Shown here one piece after another: positions 22,168 through 28,601 of a DNA stretch of 28,601 bases. Position 1 is the first letter of the stretch, and each line of letters starts with the position of its first letter. Origin of the DNA: Anammoximicrobium sp032229885 (lineage in GTDB: Bacteria > Planctomycetota > Planctomycetia > Pirellulales > Pirellulaceae). The notes beneath the pieces are model-generated. The model saw only the letters and a program-made list of their open reading frames with translations. It was not told the origin of the DNA and did not search any database. Location of the stretch: NCBI GenBank assembly GCA_032229885.1, contig JAVYAJ010000059.1:1-28601 (forward strand), given 5' to 3'. The position numbers and the translations under genes were made by a program.

Positions 22168-22188
22168 GCAGCTTTGGATCCGAGCTGC
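22168..22188. terminator. Hairpin between convergent pyrC and the WD40 gene
   Basis: GCAGCT (22168-22173) pairs with AGCTGC (22183-22188) over a 9-nt loop, in the 115-bp gap between two genes ending toward each other. There is no T-tract; this is a candidate bidirectional terminator by position only. Confidence 0.35.
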
Positions 22189-22198
22189 GCCGTGAACT

Positions 22199-24343
22199 TC
22201 AGCGGCCGGGGACGAGTTTGACGCGGGCCGGGATGTTGCGGACGCGGTACTTGGCGGCAAACTGGTCCGGCGTCAGCAGACTTTGGCCCTCGGGCGTCTG
22301 GGCGACGTAAACCAGTTCGGGCGTTTGGTCGGACCCGACGCGGTGCTGGCCGTCGAAGCTCACCAGGGCGATCTGGCCGCCAACGTCGAGAATCGTGCCT
22401 CGCAGCTCGCCGGTATCGGCATCCCAGAATCGCACGACACCATCGTTGTTGCCGGCGACCAGGACGTTGCCGGTGGTCGCCACGTAGACGACCGGCGCCA
22501 TCGTCTGGAAATCTCGGAGCACCTTGTCGGCTCGCACATCCCACAGTTGCGCGGTATGGCAGCCGCGGCCCGCGAACAGATATGCGCCCGTCGGCAACCA
22601 AGTCAGCGCGGTGACCGATGGCGGACTGCCGCCGTGACGCAACAGCCCCAACTGTTCGCCGTTGGCCACCTTGATCACCTGGACTTGGTCCTCCGTTGTG
22701 CCGCAGGCAACCGTCAGGAGACTGCCCAACGACGTACAGTCCAGCGCCAATACGCGTCGCGACACGGGGATCATGCGTTGGGACTTGCCGGATTTGGGAT
22801 CCCAGACGATCACGTTTTCGTCCGCGCCGCCGGACAGCAACTGAGTGCTCGATGGCGACCAGGCCAACGTCCGTACCGCGGCGGTATGGCCGTCGAGCGT
22901 CTGGACAGGTTCGCCCGCGGCGCTCCACAGACGCACGGTTTTGTCACTGCTGGCCGAAGCCAACAGCTTGCCGTTGGGCGACCACGCCACATCGGTCACC
23001 GCGGCGGTGTGGCCTTCGAGCGTGTGCAACGCCAGCCCCTTGTCGGCGTCCCACAGGCACAGGGTCTTGTCATAACTGGCCGAAGCCAGCACCTTGCCAT
23101 CCCGCGACCACGACACGTTCGAGATCGCGCCGCCATGGCCCGTCAGCTCGCGCAGACGCTTGGCCGTGTTGGGATCCCACAGGGTCAGCTTGTTCGTCAT
23201 CAATCCCGTGACGATGGGTCGGCCGGCGCGCCAATACGGCGGTTGCGTCACTGCGGCTGGGACCGTCAGCACGACCTTTTCTTCCGCCGGATCGAACACG
23301 CTGAACTCGGTCGCGCGCAGGCAGAAGATCCGCCCTGTGGCGGCGTCCCAACCGACGCAGCTGGCCTGGACGGGCGCCGAGGCTGTCACCTTGGCTGACT
23401 CGACGTCCCAAATCCGCACCGCATAGTTCGAGTTGGCCGTGACCAGCCGTTTGCCGTCCGGCGACCAAGCCACTGATCGACAATCGCCTGCCAGCTTTTT
23501 GACCGCGTCGCCGCTGGCCAAGTCCCAGATCGTGCACTGGGTCTGATCGCCGATCGCCACCCGTGCGTTGTCGGGCGACCAGGCCGCGCACAGCGTTTGA
23601 GTGTCGCCAACGCTGCGCACATCCTCGACCGTGCCGTCGGAACCCAGGCTCAGCACCGTCGGGGCCGTCTGTTCGGCGAGGACAATCAGAGATCGGCCGT
23701 CGGGCGACCAGTGCAGGGCCGTGATGTAGCGGCCGATTTCCGTCACGGTGCGCGTGGCGTCTGTCTCGGCATCCCATATCCACACCAAGCCGCTGTGGCT
23801 GGACGAAGCCACCAGCCGCCGAGCGTCCGGAGACCAGGCTGTCGTGCCCACGGGCGTTTTCAGACCTTTGAACACGCGCAAGGGACGGCCGGCCCGTGGA
23901 TCCCACAGTCGCACGGCGCCGTCCCACGTGCCGCTCGAGGCGATCACCGTCCCGCATGGCGACCAGGCTACGCTACCGGAATAGCTGTCGTGTCCGACCA
24001 GCACGCGCAACAACTGGCCGTCGGACAACTGCCAGACGCGCACCGTGCCGTCCAGGCTTCCGGTCGCCACCAAGCGACCATTGGGGCTGGGCGCAAGCCC
24101 GTGCAGCGCACCCCGATGGCGAGGGCTCTCGATCGTCCAACTCAACAGTCCGCGGATCGCGGGCGGATGCGTCACCAGCGCTCGCGTGCTCAGCGGAGCG
24201 CCCGGCGAGATCGACAGCGGCTCGGCACGGACAGGGACCGGCGAAACCCAATTTGCGGACGATTCTTCGGCCGCCGATGCCCAATCGACCGTCAGGCACA
24301 GAACCGCGACAACCAGCGCCGACGCGCGCGAGATCTTCTTCAT
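22199..24343 (-). CDS. Secreted WD40-repeat protein
   Basis: The 714-residue product begins with a signal peptide (MKKISRASALVVAVLCLTVD, cleavage likely after WASA). From residue ~60 to the C-terminus it is a series of about 14 WD40 blades, seen as AWSPDGK/NGKLLASAS...VRLWD units with GH starts (LVGHDSYSGSVAW, LTGHGGAISNVSW, LEGHTAAVTDVAW, LDGHTAAVRTLAW). Fourteen blades would make two seven-bladed beta-propellers. No catalytic or kinase domain is present. The C-terminus (ELVYVAQTPEGQSLLTPDQF) is a stretch I recall from planctomycete WD40 proteins. The likely role is extracytoplasmic protein-protein or ligand binding; the partner is unknown. The start at 24343 was preferred to the ATG at 24436 because of the signal peptide and GAGG about 6 nt upstream. 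The longer version would run through repeat copy B. Confidence 0.9.
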   Translation of the reverse strand: MKKISRASALVVAVLCLTVDWASAAEESSANWVSPVPVRAEPLSISPGAPLSTRALVTHPPAIRGLLSWTIESPRHRGALHGLAPSPNGRLVATGSLDGTVRVWQLSDGQLLRVLVGHDSYSGSVAWSPCGTVIASSGTWDGAVRLWDPRAGRPLRVFKGLKTPVGTTAWSPDARRLVASSSHSGLVWIWDAETDATRTVTEIGRYITALHWSPDGRSLIVLAEQTAPTVLSLGSDGTVEDVRSVGDTQTLCAAWSPDNARVAIGDQTQCTIWDLASGDAVKKLAGDCRSVAWSPDGKRLVTANSNYAVRIWDVESAKVTASAPVQASCVGWDAATGRIFCLRATEFSVFDPAEEKVVLTVPAAVTQPPYWRAGRPIVTGLMTNKLTLWDPNTAKRLRELTGHGGAISNVSWSRDGKVLASASYDKTLCLWDADKGLALHTLEGHTAAVTDVAWSPNGKLLASASSDKTVRLWSAAGEPVQTLDGHTAAVRTLAWSPSSTQLLSGGADENVIVWDPKSGKSQRMIPVSRRVLALDCTSLGSLLTVACGTTEDQVQVIKVANGEQLGLLRHGGSPPSVTALTWLPTGAYLFAGRGCHTAQLWDVRADKVLRDFQTMAPVVYVATTGNVLVAGNNDGVVRFWDADTGELRGTILDVGGQIALVSFDGQHRVGSDQTPELVYVAQTPEGQSLLTPDQFAAKYRVRNIPARVKLVPGR

Positions 24344-24378
24344 GGCCGGCCTCAAGATGACAAGGTTTTTCAGAATCC

Positions 24379-24474
24379 GTCCGCGGAATAGGATTCGATC
24401 CGCAACATGTCGTGCCCACGCAATCGCTGGCGACACAACCTGTCACGGCATTTTCGAATGCTCGGATGGATTCG
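24379..24474 (+). repeat. Dispersed intergenic repeat, copy B
   Basis: This aligns to 11060-11153 in the same orientation at roughly 70% identity. It begins 36 bp upstream of the minus-strand WD40 start, so it would be transcribed in antisense orientation as that gene's leader. A shorter interrupted stem forms at the equivalent place (24408-24411 with 24432-24435; 24414-24416 with 24429-24431). Confidence 0.5.
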
Positions 24475-24530
24475 CACGACCGACATCAATCGAAGTCTAC
24501 CTGTGTGATTCGCCGGATACAACCCGCGCC

Positions 24531-24557
24531 GGGCCGCATCGCTCCGCCTGGCGGCCC
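24531..24557 (-). terminator. GC-rich hairpin downstream of the DUF6259-like gene
   Basis: A 7-bp perfect stem (GGGCCGC/GCGGCCC) with a 13-nt loop. There is no T-tract. Assigned by position only. Confidence 0.3.
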
Positions 24558-24649
24558 GCGTCGGCCGCATGGGCTGACTTCGTGTTCGCCTCGGCCCCCG
24601 CGACCGTGTCACTTGGTATGGCCCGCGGCGTGCGCGTTTCAGGCGTTGA

Positions 24650-27637
24650 CTAGCGCAGCGGGTCGTATGTTTCGGCTTGCTCGGGATCCGAGACGAATTT
24701 GGGCCGCGACCACCACAGGCTGTCCGCGTTGTTGCTGGCCTTAGAATCCGTGGCCAGCGAGACCAGCACCGTATGGCCGGCCGCATCGCCCAGCGGCACC
24801 GACCAGCGATGGAAATCGGTGTCCCAGATCATCTTTTTCTCGTCCGTGGCGCCCTGCTTCCAAGCCGGATTGGGCTGCGGGCCGAAATCGTGCGCGTGCC
24901 GTACTCGCCCGTTGATGTACAGCCGGGCGATCGTGCCGTTACCGTATCGGTCCTGGGTTTGCCGCAGATATACGCGAAGGGTCGAATCCTTGGCGGGCAC
25001 GCGCACTAGATAATCGACCGTGACCTCCGCGTCGTTGCCGTAATTCAGGAAGTTGAACGGCGTCGCGCGCGGCTCGCCCGGAACCTGAAAGTTCGGTCGG
25101 TGGGGCGGAACGAATTCTCCTCCGCGTTCCAAGCCCGAGTCGATCAGCACATACCGGGCGCTCTCGTGGCCATCGCCGAAGTATTCGTCGTGGGCGATCG
25201 TCTGGGGCGGGCGTTTGACAAACACAAAGCTGGCGGGCAACGGCGTGTCGAACTTCATCTCGCGCGGGGCCGTCGGTGCGGCGGCCTCGGCGGGCGTCAC
25301 ACTCTGGCCATTGACCAACACCTCGGCCACGTCGGCGCGCGCTCGAAACGTTACCCCTGCCGGTTCTGTCCGATCCGCCTCGACGGCATCTAGCGCAACC
25401 ACGGCAAACTGATCGGAGTCGTAATACCGGGAAACAAACGCGCCGTCGGCGAGGTCGGCCACTTCGACGTCCAGCGGCTCAGATTCGCCGGGGATCAGGG
25501 CGTAGCGGACTTGCGGATTCAAGCCCAGGATCACGCCATCACGGACGGCGGGCCAGCCGGGCAGGTTCAACCGCGTCGCATAGCGGTTGAGCCCGGTGAT
25601 GCGGGCGTACAACTCGCCGCCATCCGGCCCGAGCATCCGCTGGACTCGTTCGTCGGCGTAGTACTTGTAAATCCCACCCTCGTGGTCTTGATACATGCTG
25701 GCCAGCGACGGCTCCCAGCGGCCGGGATCGAAGCAGGGATCGAGCTGGCGCTGCGAGAACAGTTGGGCACGCCGCAGCAGATGGGGGACGATTCCATGCT
25801 TGGCATCAAAGTTTCGCATCGACGCGGGGAACTGGGCGGGTCCGCCCAACGCATCCGAACACGCCGCCACGACGTGTCGCAGCAGGTTCGATTCGGCCTG
25901 GATCGTCGGCACCCACGCCCCGTGGCGCGGCCCGTGGATAAAGGCGGAGATCGGCCGCTGGTGCGTCATCCAGTGGATCCGCGTCGCTTCGCTGCCCCAC
26001 ACCTGTTGGTAGCGCAGCGGCCAACGGACGGCGAACGCGATGCTGTGCGGGGCGTATTCCGCAGCCATCGGCACGCTGGGATTGCGCCGCAACAGCTCGC
26101 GGAACTGCTCGACGCTGCCCTGTGCGCCCGCCTTGCCCTGGATCACCCCGTTGCCGAAATCTCCGGCGCACCCGCCCACGTCCTCGTAGTTTGCATCCGC
26201 GCCCGTTTCCTCGCGCCAGCGGATCATCATGTCGGTGTGATACTCGCGCCAGCGGGGAGACAGCGGGTCGAGATACAACAGTTGGCCGTCCCGAGCCTTG
26301 GCGAACGTCATCGGATCCTTGCTGTTTTCGGCGTACTTTGACAATGTCAGGCGGCGGGTGAGCCCAAAGTCGGCGATGCGGTCGCGGACGAAGCAGGGCG
26401 AGTTGTAGTTGACGCAATAGGTGTTGACATAAGCCATCGTGTGAAAGCCGAGCGCTTGCGCGGCCTTCACGCGTTCGGCATAGCCGGCTCGCGGCGTCCA
26501 ATCGGGAAGCTGGGTGTCGAACTCGGCGGCGCGCGCATTCCATTCATGCAACAGCACGGTTCGCGGGTCCAAGACTTCGGCCAGCGCCTGTAGGCCCGCG
26601 GGATCGCTCTTTTCGTACTCGTCGATGATGACCTTGATCCGATCCGCCCAGGCGACGGCGTTGCGCGCGCCGAGCTCGTCCGCGAAGGCTTTGGCATACC
26701 AGTCGCGGTACGGCGTCATCGCAGCGACCCACCCGCCCGCAAAGGCGTCCAACCGCCACGTGACCGAATCGACGCTTCGATGCTGTTCGAACGGCATCAA
26801 GTTCAAATGTTCGATGGCTACGGAAAAGCTCTTGCCGGTCCAGTTCAAGAAAAAGAAGTCCGGGGGGCACTCGGGCGCTTCGACCCACAGCCCGAGGCTG
26901 CCCCGATCGCCCTCGATCGCCACCACCGGCGCTTCCCAAAAGGGCGTACCGCCCAATGTGATCAAACCGGGCTTGCTGTTGCCGTCGTACAGATTGCCGC
27001 CAAAGCTGGGCACGTAGACGCGATGGCGGGCGTGTAGATTGGCCACCGGCGTCTGGATCCCGTACACGCCGGGCGACGCGCTCGAGCCGGACGCTTGAAA
27101 CAGCAGCGCGCCGCTCGGCCCATCCACCCACGCCGAGACGGTCACGGACTCGTCGGGAAACAGCTCGCGGCCGTTGGTCAGCCCGGTCCACACCATCCGC
27201 ACGCCGCCGTCGATCTCCGCCGTGGCCCACTGCGACCCCGCGTGTGGCCGGCGGAGCGTCGGATACAAGGTTTGAGGATCGACCCGTTCATTTCGCGGCG
27301 CGTGACTCCACGCGCCATGCATCCGGCTCATCGCTTCCGCCGCGCCGGCCATCTGTCCCAGCCCGCGAGGAACCCAGGCTTCGTCCGCCAGTGCTGCGTC
27401 CGCGTGCATTTCGCCCGTCAGAAGATTTTTGACCGCGACGATCATCCCATCGCGAAAGCGCGCTTCGAGCCGCGGCGTCCGCAGCGTAACCGTCCGATTC
27501 CCGCGGTCGATCTCGACGGATTGGGCGATCGACGCGCGGCCACTGGCCATCCAAATGGCCAACACGGCGGTCGCCCAGCCGACGACACCGGCGGCCCTGT
27601 TCGCCCAAAGACGACACGCGGTTGCGACGCGGGACAT
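24650..27637 (-). CDS. Large secreted putative glycosidase (DUF6259-like TIM barrel protein)
   Basis: The 995-residue product has a signal peptide (about residues 1-38, ...ASGRASIAQS). Residues ~40-330 look like an N-terminal beta-rich domain (VEIDRGNRTVTLRTPRLEAR, DFFFLNWTGKSFSV). Residues ~330-650 look like a TIM barrel with VIIDEYEKSD, HEWNAR, MAYVNTYC, YLDPLSPRWREYH, ADANYEDVGGC (acidic residues on strand ends) and MAAEYAPHS. The C-terminal ~300 residues are beta-sandwich-like (RVYLRQTQDRYGNG, ARLYINGR). The layout fits glycoside hydrolases of the DUF6259 kind; substrate is unknown and the catalytic pair is not proven. The start at 27637 was chosen for its AAGGAG 9 nt upstream and the signal peptide. 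It is expected to act on complex glycans outside the cytoplasm. Confidence 0.8.
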   Translation of the reverse strand: MSRVATACRLWANRAAGVVGWATAVLAIWMASGRASIAQSVEIDRGNRTVTLRTPRLEARFRDGMIVAVKNLLTGEMHADAALADEAWVPRGLGQMAGAAEAMSRMHGAWSHAPRNERVDPQTLYPTLRRPHAGSQWATAEIDGGVRMVWTGLTNGRELFPDESVTVSAWVDGPSGALLFQASGSSASPGVYGIQTPVANLHARHRVYVPSFGGNLYDGNSKPGLITLGGTPFWEAPVVAIEGDRGSLGLWVEAPECPPDFFFLNWTGKSFSVAIEHLNLMPFEQHRSVDSVTWRLDAFAGGWVAAMTPYRDWYAKAFADELGARNAVAWADRIKVIIDEYEKSDPAGLQALAEVLDPRTVLLHEWNARAAEFDTQLPDWTPRAGYAERVKAAQALGFHTMAYVNTYCVNYNSPCFVRDRIADFGLTRRLTLSKYAENSKDPMTFAKARDGQLLYLDPLSPRWREYHTDMMIRWREETGADANYEDVGGCAGDFGNGVIQGKAGAQGSVEQFRELLRRNPSVPMAAEYAPHSIAFAVRWPLRYQQVWGSEATRIHWMTHQRPISAFIHGPRHGAWVPTIQAESNLLRHVVAACSDALGGPAQFPASMRNFDAKHGIVPHLLRRAQLFSQRQLDPCFDPGRWEPSLASMYQDHEGGIYKYYADERVQRMLGPDGGELYARITGLNRYATRLNLPGWPAVRDGVILGLNPQVRYALIPGESEPLDVEVADLADGAFVSRYYDSDQFAVVALDAVEADRTEPAGVTFRARADVAEVLVNGQSVTPAEAAAPTAPREMKFDTPLPASFVFVKRPPQTIAHDEYFGDGHESARYVLIDSGLERGGEFVPPHRPNFQVPGEPRATPFNFLNYGNDAEVTVDYLVRVPAKDSTLRVYLRQTQDRYGNGTIARLYINGRVRHAHDFGPQPNPAWKQGATDEKKMIWDTDFHRWSVPLGDAAGHTVLVSLATDSKASNNADSLWWSRPKFVSDPEQAETYDPLR

Positions 27638-27646
27638 GGTAATGAT

Positions 27647-27652
27647 CTCCTT
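27647..27652 (-). promoter_or_regulatory. Ribosome binding site of the DUF6259-like gene
   Basis: A full AAGGAG on minus, 9 nt before ATG 27637, decides this start against the in-frame ATG at 27712. Confidence 0.7.
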
Positions 27653-27935
27653 GAAATCTGCGAAGCGAACGGCTGGCGGAACACAACGCGCATCAGCCGA
27701 GTTTCCCGCCATTGTAGCAGTTCAAAAAAGCTCCGCAGAACGCTCGCCGCAGCATATCCTTGTACCGCCCACACGCCAGTCGCGACTCGCCACGGCCCAT
27801 TCGTCCTGAGCGGCTTACGGCCGACGGCCGGCCGCCGTCGAGGGCTTCGTAGCGCCGGGTCTCGACCAACGTTCCCTGGTCAAACTTGCGATCTTGTCGG
27901 CATCTCGTTCCAAGGCTTGGATGCCCGACGTTTCA

Positions 27936-27971
27936 TCGACGCTGAGCGCGTGCGTGTTATACTCAAACACG
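27936..27971 (+). promoter_or_regulatory. Promoter-like sequence with a dyad over the -10
   Basis: TCGACG (27936-27941), a 16-bp spacer and TATACT (27958-27963) resemble a sigma-70 promoter. The -10 is embedded in an inverted repeat CGTGTT-N7-AACACG (27953-27971), the geometry of a repressor-controlled promoter. No clear gene follows; the nearest ATG (27984) opens a 9-codon frame. Confidence 0.3.
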
Positions 27972-28444
27972 GGGCTCGTCGAAAATGCTCCTCACGTCGC
28001 GCGCCCTTGTGTAACGCAGGCTTGCGCAGCGTTTCCCATCTTCTCTACTACGACACCCCTATCCGGTCTATTGACGTTTATGGCCGTCGCACTCTAGGAT
28101 TACGTTCGTCCGAGCTGTTGGCCGGTCGGCACTGTCTGTGGTCGCGGCGCGCGTCTGCGGTGTAAAAGCGCAAATTCAGGCCGCGTGAAGTATACATCGT
28201 TATGACCCAGAACCTGATCGAGAGATACAAACCATGACGAGACCGAGTGGCCCGGCGTAACGCTTTCAAGACGAACTCCACTTTCCCCCGCAAACTGGCG
28301 GTAGGTGGCCTCGACACTCAGACAATTCAGCAGCAGTTGAACTCGCACGGTCCGCTGTGTGGCCCGCTGCTGGACCTAAGAGTTCCATCGGCCGTACTCA
28401 AATCCGTGAACGTTTTCCGTCCTCTCACATTTGAAGTCATCGGA

Positions 28445-28601
28445 ATGAACAAGATGATTTACTCGTTTGCTATCGCAGTCTGTATGTCCTCTACGCTCTT
28501 CGGACGTGAGCGCCCATCAGTACCATGCCGCATTTGGGGTGGGGCGAACGGGCGGGAGCTTGCTCGCGGCGGCGGGGTGGCGTGGCGAGTTGGTGGCAGG
28601 C
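28445..28601 (+). CDS. Possible start of an exported protein, truncated by the window edge
   Basis: A frame opens at ATG 28445 and stays open to the edge (52 codons). The first residues (MNKMIYSFAIAVCMSSTLFG) look like a signal peptide: short basic start, hydrophobic core, small residues. The following residues are Gly/Arg/Val-rich and recall nothing known. No good ribosome site precedes it, and a frame this short may be chance. Function is unknown. Confidence 0.3.
   Translation, partial: MNKMIYSFAIAVCMSSTLFGRERPSVPCRIWGGANGRELARGGGVAWRVGGR

Larger units (their letters stand above)
24344..24649. other. Intergenic region with repeat copy B and a hairpin
   Basis: This 306-bp gap holds the dispersed repeat copy B (24379-24474) and a GC stem: GGGCCGC (24531-24537) with GCGGCCC (24551-24557). 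The stem lies about 93 nt downstream of the DUF6259-like gene's stop and could serve as its terminator. No gene is seen. Confidence 0.6.
27638..28444. other. Long region without a convincing gene
   Basis: About 800 bp with only short overlapping open frames on both strands and no recognisable product. Base composition becomes less GC-rich after about 28180. It must hold the promoter of the minus-strand DUF6259-like gene and contains a promoter-like dyad at 27953-27971. Confidence 0.6.

Noticed and set aside
22283..23398. 371-codon + frame antisense to the WD40 gene
   Set aside because: It is the repeated mirror image of the WD40 blades and has no independent motif.
1..28601. CRISPR array, tRNA or rRNA genes
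   Set aside because: No regularly spaced short direct repeats, no T-loop/acceptor pairing and no rRNA core sequence were seen in the intergenic stretches.

Overview
The window is high-GC bacterial DNA that reads as a planctomycete, most likely of the Pirellulales type. This is an inference from gene content: a giant secreted protein with GEVED, tandem cadherin-like and dockerin modules; Tat-exported Gfo/Idh/MocA oxidoreductases; secreted WD40 proteins; and many genes with weak or no Shine-Dalgarno. No RNA gene, CRISPR array, phage or intact insertion sequence was recognised.

Layout. Positions 2-11053 (+) hold the 3' part of one giant surface or secreted protein, open at the left edge. It runs from what looks like the end of a beta-helix region, through about ten copies of a 'DGQTF...FEFD' module, a GEVED module, about 14 cadherin-like repeats and a dockerin pair, to a short C-terminal tail. 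Next come two envelope-lipid genes on +: uppS (11321-12085) and cdsA (12299-13204). A minus-strand block follows: a CcdA/ArsG-like membrane protein, a secreted glycerophosphodiesterase with an extra N-terminal domain, a Tat-exported Gfo/Idh/MocA oxidoreductase, and a ZIP metal transporter with a His-rich tail. Divergent from the ZIP gene is a probable two-gene + operon: a MoxR/ChlI-type AAA+ ATPase and dihydroorotase (10 bp apart). The last block is on minus: a secreted WD40 protein and a large secreted DUF6259-like putative glycosidase. The final ~0.8 kb has no convincing gene, except possibly a truncated start at the right edge.

Functionally the window mixes housekeeping genes (undecaprenyl-PP synthesis, CDP-diacylglycerol, pyrimidine synthesis) with exported accessory genes for the cell surface and for carbohydrate or phosphodiester breakdown. 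They do not form one obvious pathway.

The best leads for something undescribed are: the FEFD repeat module and its apparent insertion inside the DFGDA-GEVED module; a ~95-bp dispersed intergenic repeat with a hairpin (11060-11153 and 24379-24474, perhaps a third partial copy near 17535); and a ~150-bp element with imperfect inverted ends at 17705-17857. I found no convincing new defence or mobile system. All alignments were made by eye.
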